Source: Acidobacteriota bacterium (lineage in GTDB: Bacteria > Acidobacteriota > Blastocatellia > Pyrinomonadales > Pyrinomonadaceae). From it: a DNA stretch of 5,786 nucleotides. Made by a program: the position numbers and the translations under genes. The DNA is taken from assembly GCA_019247865.1 (NCBI GenBank), contig JAFBAJ010000292.1, positions 1 through 5,786 on the forward strand. The letters run 5' to 3'. The number at the start of each line of letters is the position of its first letter. Within the stretch, counting starts at the first letter, position 1. Positions 1 through 5,477 of the stretch are shown piece after piece. Under the pieces are notes generated by a model. The model made no database searches, was not told the DNA's origin, and was given only the letters and a program-made list of their open reading frames with translations.

Positions 1-1545
1 ACAGATTTTGAAGCGGGCGATGCGTTTCCGGCTCCTGCGCCGCAGAGCCCTTTGACCGGGACGACGCTCGGAGCCTTTTACGGCAGCGCACCGACGGGCG
101 TCTGGAAACTGTTCGCGGTGAACGATGCCACCGGGCACGTCGGGAGCATCGCGGGGAGCTGGAGCCTGAATCTGCAAACTTCGACGACGGCCTGCTCGTT
201 CACGCTCACGCCTTCCGTGCAGACCTTCCCGATCACGGGCGGCAGCGGAAGCTTTGCCGTCAACATGCCGTCGGCCTGTTCGTGGATGGTGACCGGAAGC
301 TCCGGTTTCATCACGCTCAATTCGAGCGCGAGCGGCAACGGCAACGGGACGATAGACTTTTCGGTCGCGCCCAACATGAGCGGCGGACGCGCGGGCACGA
401 TTGATGTCTCCAACGGCGTCGTAACGAGAACCTTCCAGGTGCAGCAACCGTCCGGCTGCCCGTTCTCGCTCAATCAAACCTCGGTCAGCATCGGAGCGGC
501 GGGAGGCGGCAGCAGCGTCGGAGTCACCGCCGGCAATGTCTGCACGTGGCAGGCGAGCACGACCGCGAGCTGGATACAGATCATTTCCCTTCCGCAGACC
601 GGAGACGGACTCATCAACCTGACCATCCAGCCGAACCCGACCTCGACCGCGAGGAGCGCGACCGTGCTTGTGGGCGCGCGTTCATTCACAGTCAACCAGG
701 CGGGCGCGGGCGGAAGGAAGTTCGATTTCGACGGCGACCAGAAGGATGATGTCTCAGTCTTCCGTTCCTCGAACAACTTCTGGTACATCTCGCAATCGAT
801 GGCTGGCTTCCGCTCCACGCAGTTCGGAGCCGGCGGCGACCGGATCACGCCCGGAGACTTTGACGGCGATGGTAAGGCGGATGTCGCAGTCTTTCGTCCT
901 TCGACGGGCTTCTGGTATGTCCTGCGCAGTTCGGACAACACGCTCTTCGCACAGTCGCACGGACAGGCCGGAGACATTCCGTCCACCGGAGACTATGACG
1001 CAGACGGCAAGAGCGACCTCGCCGTCTATCGTCCATCGAACGGCACCTTCTATTTACGTTACAGCTCCGACAGCACCTTCCACTTCGTGCAGTGGGGCGC
1101 GAACGGAGACCTGCCCGTCGCCGGGGATTATGACGGAGACGGCAAGACAGACCTCGCCATCTTCCGTCCGACAGCAGGCACTTTCTATATCCTGCAAAGC
1201 TCTAACGGAGCTGTGCGCGGGCAACAGTTCGGGACGAGCGGAGACAAGCCGCTGGCCGCGGACTTTGACGCGGACGGCAAGACGGACATCGCCGTCTACA
1301 GGGCTGCGTCCGGCGGCTGGTACTATCTCAACAGCTCCGACAACAGCTTTAGAGGCGTGGCCTGGGGCGCGAGCGGAGACATTCCCTCCGCCGCAGACTA
1401 CGACGGCGACGGCAAGTGGGATGTCGCAGTCTTCCGTCCCTCGACGGGAGTCTTCTATATCCTGCAAAGCACCAACAACGCCCTGCGCGCCGAACAGTTC
1501 GGCACCAACGGCGACGTGCCGGTTCCCTCTGCTTACATTCAATAA
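1..1545 (+). CDS. Secreted P-domain / BACON / FG-GAP repeat protein, 5' end missing
   Basis: The reading frame is open from base 1, so the gene begins outside the window; a TTG at 52 is internal. The 514 visible residues read, in order: the end of a proprotein-convertase-type P domain (about 1-58, with GVWKLFAVND and GSWSLNL); two BACON-like domains (about 65-149 and 152-234, each opening with a Cys-Xaa-Phe and carrying a central Cys-Xaa-Trp, CSW or CTW); and six FG-GAP/VCBS-like repeats (about 241-514) with D-x-D-x-D-G-x-x-D calcium-loop motifs followed by (V/I)(F/Y)RP. P domains and BACON modules are typical of secreted proteins that bind substrates or protein partners, and FG-GAP repeats usually fold as beta-propeller blades. 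The full protein was probably exported and may carry a protease or other catalytic domain upstream, which cannot be seen. No C-terminal sorting signal or membrane segment is visible; the chain ends shortly after the last repeat. Function beyond extracellular binding is unknown. Confidence 0.9.
   Translation, partial: TDFEAGDAFPAPAPQSPLTGTTLGAFYGSAPTGVWKLFAVNDATGHVGSIAGSWSLNLQTSTTACSFTLTPSVQTFPITGGSGSFAVNMPSACSWMVTGSSGFITLNSSASGNGNGTIDFSVAPNMSGGRAGTIDVSNGVVTRTFQVQQPSGCPFSLNQTSVSIGAAGGGSSVGVTAGNVCTWQASTTASWIQIISLPQTGDGLINLTIQPNPTSTARSATVLVGARSFTVNQAGAGGRKFDFDGDQKDDVSVFRSSNNFWYISQSMAGFRSTQFGAGGDRITPGDFDGDGKADVAVFRPSTGFWYVLRSSDNTLFAQSHGQAGDIPSTGDYDADGKSDLAVYRPSNGTFYLRYSSDSTFHFVQWGANGDLPVAGDYDGDGKTDLAIFRPTAGTFYILQSSNGAVRGQQFGTSGDKPLAADFDADGKTDIAVYRAASGGWYYLNSSDNSFRGVAWGASGDIPSAADYDGDGKWDVAVFRPSTGVFYILQSTNNALRAEQFGTNGDVPVPSAYIQ
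724..1542 (+). repeat. Six in-gene 135-bp repeats encoding FG-GAP blades
   Basis: The calcium-loop motif starts at 724, 856, 991, 1126, 1261 and 1396. The last five are spaced exactly 135 bp (45 codons) apart and the first interval is 132 bp. Conserved blocks in each unit are GD(I/L)P, D(F/Y)D(G/A)DGK-x-D, VFRP and F(W)Y-x-L-x-S. Later units are closer to each other than to the first, which suggests stepwise duplication of blades. Confidence 0.9.
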
Positions 1546-1570
1546 ACCGGAGATAAATTATCTCTCACAG

Positions 1571-1610
1571 ATGGCTGAGTGTTACTCTGAACACTCAGCC
1601 ATTATTTCTG
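1571..1610 (+). terminator. Hairpin terminator after the FG-GAP gene
   Basis: A perfect 13-bp stem (ATGGCTGAGTGTT at 1571-1583 against its complement at 1590-1602) with a 6-nt loop lies 25 bp after the stop codon. It is followed by the short T-rich stretch TATTTCT. The stem is strong and the U tail is poor, so it may be an imperfect intrinsic terminator or an mRNA 3'-end stabiliser. A smaller palindrome (GAGATAA / TTATCTC, 1550-1564) sits just before it. Confidence 0.65.
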
Positions 1611-1745
1611 ATGTACCGTAAAGAAAGCTTTCAATTCTACAAAAGAACCTTATTTGTGGAATTGGACTTGTCTCAAACTAAGGATTGAGTTTCGCTGAGG
1701 ATAGCAGTAAAAGTGTCCCGCTGGCGTAAATTAGGCTTTCTATGC

Positions 1746-1752
1746 GTTAGCC
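1746..1752 (+). other. Left cassette boundary, attC/attI-type R' core GTTAGCC
   Basis: GTTAGCC matches the integron core consensus GTTRRRY, where the integrase exchanges strands after the first G. It lies 4 bp before the first possible ATG of the methyltransferase, as is usual for the 5' end of a gene cassette. It is the exact reverse complement of GGCTAAC at 4299-4305. No paired attC arms are evident in the roughly 130 bp to the left, so the recipient site here is either an attI-like simple site or a secondary target. Confidence 0.65.
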
Positions 1753-1792
1753 CGAAATGACGTCAAGGAAACCCAGGGAAGCCACTTGCGCC

Positions 1793-2665
1793 ATGGAAAG
1801 CAAGCCTACAAATCGAAATCTCGTCGCCGCGAAGGCGGCCAAGAAAGACGAGTTCTACACCCAGTATGTCGACATCCAGAAAGAGGTCGAGGCCTATCTG
1901 GAATTCGCCCCCGACACCTTCCGCGGCAAGGTCGTCTATTGCAACTGCGATGACCCCTTCGAGAGCAACTTCTTCAAGTACTTCGCCGCCAATTTCAACA
2001 AGCTCGGCCTCAAGAAGCTCATCACCACCAGCTACGATGGCTCCCCCATCGCCGGCGCACAACTCACGTTCGGTGAGTACGACGAGGGCAATGGCAAGCG
2101 CCAAAGGCCAAAGGCGATTGCCGTCGAGATCAAGGAAGTGAAGGATTTCAACGGAGACGGCGCTACCGGCATCGAAGACGTCGAGTTCTTCCTGAAACAG
2201 AACCCACACACCCGCACACCCCTCGCGGGAGGCGGCGACTTCCGCAGCGCCGAGTGCATCAAGTTGCTCAAGCAGGCGGACATCGTGGTAACCAACCCGC
2301 CGTTCTCCCTCTTCCGCGAGTACGTCGCGCAGCTCGTGGAACACCGGAAAAAGTTCCTCATCATCGGCAACGTCCAGGCGCTCACCTACAAGGAGATCTT
2401 TCCGCTTATCAAAGCCGACAAGCTGTGGATGGGGGTCACCATCCACAGCGGCGACCGTGAGTTCCGCGTTCCAGACCACTATCCGTTGAACGCGGCTGGT
2501 TGGCGCGTTGACGAAAACGGCGTCAAGTACATCCGCGTTAAGGGCGTCCGCTGGTACACGAACCTGGACCATGGACGCCGCCATCAGGAACTGCCGCTCA
2601 TGACCATGGAGGACAACCTGCGGTTCAGCAAACACAAGGAGATCAATGGGGAAGGCGGCTTATGA
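1793..2665 (+). CDS. EcoRI-family adenine-specific DNA methyltransferase, N-terminal part (frameshifted)
   Basis: This is the catalytic part of an EcoRI-type N6-adenine methyltransferase, which would transfer methyl groups from S-adenosylmethionine to adenines in its recognition site. From this start, family landmarks are NRNLVAAKAAKKDEFYTQ (about 7-24), the YCNCDDPFESNFFKYF block (about 49-64) and the catalytic motif IV VTNPPF (about 166-171). Start choice: ATG 1793 places the NRNL block at the usual distance from the N terminus and has GGGAAG 11 nt upstream. ATG 1757 would add 12 residues without a ribosome site, although it lies very near the cassette edge. The frame runs into TGA at 2663-2665, just before the conserved C-terminal third, which continues in another frame from 2646. 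Removing one G from GGGG at 2648-2651 restores a single protein of about 402 residues, compared with about 325 for M.EcoRI itself. Recognition sequence is unknown. Confidence 0.85.
   Translation: MESKPTNRNLVAAKAAKKDEFYTQYVDIQKEVEAYLEFAPDTFRGKVVYCNCDDPFESNFFKYFAANFNKLGLKKLITTSYDGSPIAGAQLTFGEYDEGNGKRQRPKAIAVEIKEVKDFNGDGATGIEDVEFFLKQNPHTRTPLAGGGDFRSAECIKLLKQADIVVTNPPFSLFREYVAQLVEHRKKFLIIGNVQALTYKEIFPLIKADKLWMGVTIHSGDREFRVPDHYPLNAAGWRVDENGVKYIRVKGVRWYTNLDHGRRHQELPLMTMEDNLRFSKHKEINGEGGL
2636..2641 (+). promoter_or_regulatory. Shine-Dalgarno site before the second methyltransferase fragment
   Basis: AAGGAG lies 4 nt before ATG 2646, inside the coding sequence of the first fragment and 22 nt ahead of its stop codon. 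It could allow coupled re-initiation, so that the C-terminal part is made as a separate polypeptide. It may also be a chance match, since the same bases encode Lys-Glu in the original frame. Confidence 0.4.
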
Positions 2666-3002
2666 CCGATACGAAAACTACGATGCGATAGAAGTCCCCT
2701 TTACCGACGCAATCCCCAGCGACTACGGCGGCGTCATGGGCGTACCCATCTCTTTCCTTGATAAGTACAACCCCGACCAGTTCGAGATTGTCGGAACCCT
2801 CGAATCCAGTGACCCAGACAACCCATATAGGACTCGGTGGTACTCGGCTCAGGACCAGAAAGACGCCTTCTTCCGTCGGTTCGGCAAGCCCGGAAGTATC
2901 CCGCTCAACATGTCTGGCGTCATCAACGACGTCAAGGTGTTCAAGCGCATTCTTATTCGGCACCGCAGCGGCGACCGGCCCGCAGAAGGAATCAAAAAGT
3001 GA
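2646..3002 (+). CDS. EcoRI-family methyltransferase, C-terminal part (frameshifted)
   Basis: These 118 residues are the missing C-terminal third of the methyltransferase. They contain YENYDAIEV, then [22 protein letters not shown] (about residues 29-50), a strongly conserved block of the EcoRI methylase family, and end with [10 protein letters not shown], the usual C-terminal strand. Reading N-G-K-A-A-Y-D across the junction gives a sensible uninterrupted protein if one G of the 2648-2651 run is skipped. The fragment overlaps the first by 20 bp and has its own ATG and ribosome site. Alone it lacks the NPPF catalytic motif, so it cannot be an independent enzyme. Options are a recent inactivating insertion, a sequencing error, or a two-piece enzyme. 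Its stop overlaps the start of the nuclease gene in GTGA (2999-3002), indicating an operon. Confidence 0.85.
   Translation: MGKAAYDRYENYDAIEVPFTDAIPSDYGGVMGVPISFLDKYNPDQFEIVGTLESSDPDNPYRTRWYSAQDQKDAFFRRFGKPGSIPLNMSGVINDVKVFKRILIRHRSGDRPAEGIKK
2985..2990 (+). promoter_or_regulatory. Shine-Dalgarno site deciding the nuclease start
   Basis: GAAGGA ends 8 nt before GTG 2999. Together with the GTGA stop-start overlap it supports GTG 2999 as the nuclease start over any of the upstream in-frame codons, which would overlap the methyltransferase by more than 100 bp. Confidence 0.7.
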
Positions 3003-4165
3003 AAACCACTCTCAAAACCGATATCACCGTCGCCGACATCTGCGCCGGGTTTGTATACAATCAGTTGGAAGGCAAGGGGCTATTCGGGCTTGGCGGAAAG
3101 CTCACCATCCAGCCGGAGTACCAGCGCAACTACATCTATGCGGACGGCGGGGGTAAGAAAGAGCAGGCGGTCATCCACTCGCTGCTCAAAGGTTATCCGC
3201 TGGGACTGATCTACTTCAACAAAGTCGCGAAGGACAAGTTCGAGGTATTGGACGGCCAGCAGCGGATCACCAGCATCGGGCGGTTCATCACGAACAAGTT
3301 CGCGATCATGGATAACGGCAATCCGAAGAACTTCGATAGCCTGCCCGCCGACCAACAAGCCAAGCTTCGGGACTCGAAATTGCTGATCTACGAGTGCGAG
3401 GGCACGGAGAGCGAGATCAAGCAGTGGTTCGAGACGATCAACATCGCAGGTGTGCCGCTCAACCCCCAGGAGCTCTTGAACGCGATCTATTCCGGGCCAT
3501 TTGTGACGCTGGCGAAGGCCGAGTTCAGCAACAGTCAGAACGCGAACATCCAGAAGTGGAGCGCATACGTCAAAGGCAGCGCGAACCGGCAGGACTTCCT
3601 GGAGCGGGCGCTGGACTGGGCGGGCAAGGGCGATATCGGCGGCTACATGAGCGCTCATCGCAACGATAACAACATCAATGAGTTGAAGAACTACTTCAAC
3701 AGCGTGATCGACTGGGTTTCAACTGTATTTGTCGACGTTCTCCCGGAAATGCGGGGCTTAGAGTGGGGCAGGCTGTACGCGGAGCACCACGGCAAATCCT
3801 ACGATCCGAAAAAGATGTCAGAAGAAGTGAAAAGGCTCGACGCCGATGACTACGTGGGGAACCGCAAGGGAATTTTCGAGTTTCTATTAGGCGGCTCGGT
3901 CGATACGAAGCTGTTGAACGTTCGGGTGTTCGACCCTCAGGTAAAGCGGGCCGCATACGCTAAGCAGACGCAAGCAGCCGAGGGCAAGGACGAGTCCAAC
4001 TGTCCGCTCTGCGCGATTGGGCACGACGCGAACAGGAGCAGGATTTATAAGCCCGAGGAAATGGACGCTGACCACGTTTCCGCATGGAGCAAGGGCGGCG
4101 AAAGTTCGGCCGGGAACTGCCAAATGCTCTGCATTACCCACAATCGGGCCAAAGGTAATCGATAG
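2999..4165 (+). CDS. DUF262 (GmrS-like) protein with C-terminal HNH endonuclease domain
   Basis: This is a 388-residue candidate restriction nuclease. The N-terminal half is a DUF262/GmrS-type domain, a ParB-like NTPase fold: QPEYQR (38-43) and DGQQR (85-89) are its signature motifs, followed by the [18 protein letters not shown] segment (145-162). In DUF262 proteins such as GmrSD, SspE and BrxU, the DGQQR region supports nucleotide binding or hydrolysis that controls DNA cleavage. The C terminus is an HNH nuclease: CPLC (335-338), D358-H359, N373 and C378-x-x-H381-N382, so the likely zinc ligands and catalytic His are all present. Starting at GTG, it overlaps the methyltransferase stop by 4 bp and was probably translated with it. 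The pairing suggests a restriction-modification system in which this protein cuts DNA lacking, or possibly bearing, the partner's methylation. Those families also include modification-dependent enzymes, so the polarity cannot be read from sequence. The gene appears intact. Confidence 0.85.
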   Translation: MKTTLKTDITVADICAGFVYNQLEGKGLFGLGGKLTIQPEYQRNYIYADGGGKKEQAVIHSLLKGYPLGLIYFNKVAKDKFEVLDGQQRITSIGRFITNKFAIMDNGNPKNFDSLPADQQAKLRDSKLLIYECEGTESEIKQWFETINIAGVPLNPQELLNAIYSGPFVTLAKAEFSNSQNANIQKWSAYVKGSANRQDFLERALDWAGKGDIGGYMSAHRNDNNINELKNYFNSVIDWVSTVFVDVLPEMRGLEWGRLYAEHHGKSYDPKKMSEEVKRLDADDYVGNRKGIFEFLLGGSVDTKLLNVRVFDPQVKRAAYAKQTQAAEGKDESNCPLCAIGHDANRSRIYKPEEMDADHVSAWSKGGESSAGNCQMLCITHNRAKGNR

Positions 4166-4167
4166 TA

Positions 4168-4272
4168 TGGGCGTACCACAAGCCCGGCGCGTGGAGCAAG
4201 GGCTGAAAGCCGGAACCGGCGAACTGTCAAATGCTGTGCAAGGATGACAATCTAAGGAAGTCGGGGAGGTAG
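4168..4272 (+). pseudogene. Decayed second copy of an HNH endonuclease C-terminus
   Basis: In the frame of TGG 4192 the sequence reads YHKPGAWSKG, stop, KPEPANCQMLCKDDNLRKSGR, stop. From TGG to the stop codon it aligns without gaps to the end of the intact nuclease ([16 protein letters not shown]...), with every position offset by 107 bp (4085-4165 against 4192-4272). The stop at 4204-4206 replaces a Gly codon (TGA against GGC; GGA would need one change). No start codon or ribosome site fits. Because the tail differs in detail (KDDN-x-RKSG against THNRAKGNR), it looks more like a remnant of a related HNH gene than a fresh duplication. It lies inside the proposed cassette, before the attC. Confidence 0.7.
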
Positions 4273-4298
4273 GGCCGTCACGCAGGGATGGCGACGCG

Positions 4299-4394
4299 GG
4301 CTAACAACTCATTCAACCGGAGCGGCAACAACATTGATTCATGCGCGAGACTTAATTATTTGTGCAGGCAATTGCCGCCCGGTCAATTCGGGCG
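4299..4394 (+). other. attC-like recombination site at the cassette's 3' end
   Basis: R'' GGCTAAC (4299-4305) is followed by AACTCATTCA and L'' ACCGGAGCGGC (4316-4326). The other arm is L' GCCGCCCGGT (4374-4383) and CAATTCGGGC, ending at G4394. L'' and L' pair over 10 bp with A4321 unpaired, the extrahelical-base feature of folded attC sites. The two 10-nt spacers pair poorly, as expected for an unpaired central spacer, and the 47-nt centre has ATTG/CAAT complementarity. The left arm closely follows the known attC primer-site consensus around GCCTAACAA-x-TC. The expected R' core is absent in place: the sequence after G4394 is TGATGC, which differs from TTRRRY, whereas the matching TTAGCC sits at 1747. 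Confidence 0.7.
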
Positions 4395-4411
4395 TGATGC
4401 TTCCTTTTTTT
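4376..4411 (+). terminator. Possible terminator hairpin overlapping the attC right arm
   Basis: CGCCCG (4376-4381) pairs with CGGGCG (4389-4394) over a 7-nt loop, and a run of seven T lies at 4405-4411. The 10-nt gap between stem and T run is long for an intrinsic terminator, so this is a weak candidate for the end of cassette transcription. Confidence 0.3.
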
Positions 4412-4552
4412 ATTCCACAAAATAACCCTTCTGTTGAATTGTCGTAGCTAATAAAGAAGTTGTTGTTGTAATAAGTGCCTGATGAAAACACTGGGAAGGA
4501 AAAATTAAATCGTTACAGGTGAGTCAAATATATTTAAGCCTAATAAAGAAGC
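4412..4552. other. AT-rich non-coding stretch
   Basis: No plausible gene is seen here. Base composition is clearly more AT-rich than the surrounding genes. A 12-bp direct repeat, CTAATAAAGAAG, occurs at 4448-4459 and 4540-4551. It follows the cassette end directly and would be the native flank of the insertion point. Confidence 0.5.
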
Positions 4553-4555
4553 TCC

Positions 4556-4618
4556 CGCAAAGGCGCAAAGACGCAAAGAAAACATTAAAGCTTTTCTTTG
4601 CGTCTTTGCGCCTTTGCG
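4556..4618. repeat. Perfect palindrome made of CGCAAAGR octamers
   Basis: The left arm at 4556-4582 consists of CGCAAAGG, CGCAAAGA and CGCAAAGAAAA. Its exact reverse complement is at 4592-4618, with a 9-nt loop (4583-4591). The 27-bp perfect stem lies 12 bp beyond the stop codon of the minus-strand acetyltransferase gene and could act as its terminator or 3'-end stabiliser. The same octamer family recurs at 5427-5453 and, in a CGCAGAGN variant, at 5304-5405, so it is a dispersed intergenic repeat and not a one-off terminator. Confidence 0.9.
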
Positions 4619-4630
4619 TGAAACTATTTT

Positions 4631-5146
4631 TTACAGCAACTTATAAAACAAGACCGTGCTGATAAGCGTCCCGTCGCCGATACGCGCGTACTGCGGGATA
4701 ACTCCGGCGCGTGTGTACCCGCACTTCTCATAAAGCATCTCGGCGATGCTGCCCTGCTCTGTATCAAGCACCAACAGCGTCCGTCCCGAGGCACGTGCAG
4801 ATTCTTCCACCGCGCTCATCAAAGCACGCGCCAGGCCGCGCCGGCGAAAACTTGTATGGACGAACAGCTTCTGGACTTCCGCACGATGCAGGCCGTTCTG
4901 CTTCGTGACAAGAGCCAGCTGCACAGCGCCCGACACTTCCCCCGCCTCGCTCGAAACCAGTAGGATTCGCGTCCCGCGCGCTATTTCATCCAAAGCTTCC
5001 AGCCAGTATGCCTGCGCCGCCTCAAACGTGAGCGGCGGCAGGAAGCCCACGGAAGATCCGTGATGAACTGAATCCTGTAACAGAGAGATTAACTGCGGCA
5101 GGAGCTGTCCAGCCTGTTCTGCCGATAAGCTTTCGATACGATGCAT
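4631..5146 (-). CDS. GNAT N-acetyltransferase, tabtoxin-resistance (Ttr)-like
   Basis: A 171-residue cytoplasmic protein predicted to transfer an acetyl group from acetyl-CoA to an amine. The GNAT core is clear: a beta strand with GAVQLAL (73-79), then HRAEVQKLFVHTSFRRRGLARALM (87-110) containing the acetyl-CoA pyrophosphate-binding loop RRRGLA (101-106), then LLVLDTEQGSIAEMLYEKCGY (124-144). The blocks QLAL-x-x-K-x-NGLHRAEVQKL and LDTE-x-GS-x-AE resemble the Pseudomonas tabtoxin-resistance acetyltransferase, but the true substrate cannot be inferred. ATG 5146 is the furthest possible start because an in-frame TGA lies one codon upstream. No good Shine-Dalgarno site is seen, only GAG. A TATAAAT stretch 9 nt before the ATG could be a -10 box for a nearly leaderless mRNA. 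It is transcribed away from the next acetyltransferase gene. Confidence 0.9.
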   Translation of the reverse strand: MHRIESLSAEQAGQLLPQLISLLQDSVHHGSSVGFLPPLTFEAAQAYWLEALDEIARGTRILLVSSEAGEVSGAVQLALVTKQNGLHRAEVQKLFVHTSFRRRGLARALMSAVEESARASGRTLLVLDTEQGSIAEMLYEKCGYTRAGVIPQYARIGDGTLISTVLFYKLL

Positions 5147-5303
5147 AGCTCATAATTTATAACGCCGTCCTGTGCGACGTAAACATCTGCCATGCGTGCG
5201 GCTGAGGAGATTTTAGATGCAAAGCCGAAATCTTCTCCGTCCGCGCAAGGGAGTTGAGCGATGCTTTGTCTTCCGCTTTCTTGGTAGTGTCCTGGCTTCA
5301 ACT

Positions 5304-5453
5304 CTCTGCGCTTGCTCTGCGTGAACTCTGCGCCTCTGCGGTGAATTCCAGTTAGCATCATCTCAACGCAGAGACGCAGAGAAGTCGCAGAGAGACACAG
5401 AGAAAAGCAATTTAGGGCCTACTGCTTTCTTTGCGCCTTTGCGCCTTTGCGGG
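5304..5453. repeat. Cluster of CTCTGCG / CGCAGAG and TTTGCG octamer repeats
   Basis: Three tracts are visible. CTCTGCG-type units run at 5304-5345, oppositely oriented CGCAGAG-type units at 5364-5405, and TTTGCGCC-type units at 5427-5453. The first two form a long imperfect inverted repeat, while the third matches the right arm of the palindrome at 4556-4618. The cluster fills most of the 331-bp divergent gap between the two acetyltransferase genes. The rest (5147-5303) shows no gene I can support. Such repeats are recurrent in intergenic DNA of several environmental phyla; their role is not known to me. Confidence 0.85.
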
Positions 5454-5477
5454 AGCCTGTCTTATTCTTGAACGAAT

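Larger units (their letters stand above)
1747..4394 (+). mobile_element. Integron-like gene cassette carrying a restriction-modification-like module
   Basis: The segment begins with TTAGCC (the 3' part of a GTTRRRY core) and ends with an attC-like half-site stopping at G4394. If the two ends are joined, as in a circular cassette, the result is a 102-nt attC: R'' GGCTAAC, a 10-nt spacer, L'' ACCGGAGCGGC, a 47-nt centre, L' GCCGCCCGGT, a 10-nt spacer, and R' GTTAGCC. The R boxes are then perfectly complementary and the L boxes pair with one extrahelical A (4321). All cargo genes point toward the attC, as in normal cassettes. At 2648 bp it is large for a cassette, and it carries two or more genes instead of one. 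No integrase gene is in the window, so this is either a lone cassette or part of an array cut off at the left. The call is structural inference. Confidence 0.65.

Noticed and set aside
668..1621. 317-codon alternative frame over the FG-GAP repeats
   Set aside because: Its Ser/Thr/Arg-rich composition and repeat period are by-products of the 135-bp repeats read out of frame.
1901..1906. GAATTC site inside the EcoRI-family methyltransferase gene as evidence of specificity
   Set aside because: GAATTC also occurs at 5343 and 5769; three sites in this length is not informative, and family members differ in recognition sequence.
1763..2635. 290-codon open frame on the minus strand opposite the methyltransferase
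   Set aside because: It is the mirror of a GC-rich coding region, with low-complexity hydrophobic and acidic content and no recognisable motif; the plus-strand gene has clear family motifs.
4017..4247. 76-codon frame across the nuclease end and HNH remnant
   Set aside because: It is out of frame with both HNH segments and has no ribosome site or motif.
4448..4551. 12-bp direct repeat CTAATAAAGAAG as a target-site duplication
   Set aside because: It is too long and too AT-rich to be compelling, encloses no mobile gene, and may be chance in low-complexity DNA.
5089..5361. 90-codon minus-strand frame running through the octamer repeats
   Set aside because: Its N-terminal part (IHRRGAEFTQ) is just the translated intergenic repeat and it overlaps the acetyltransferase start; no family resemblance.
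5304..5453. CRISPR-like short repeats
   Set aside because: Units are 7-8 bp in both orientations without regular unique spacers, and no cas genes are seen.
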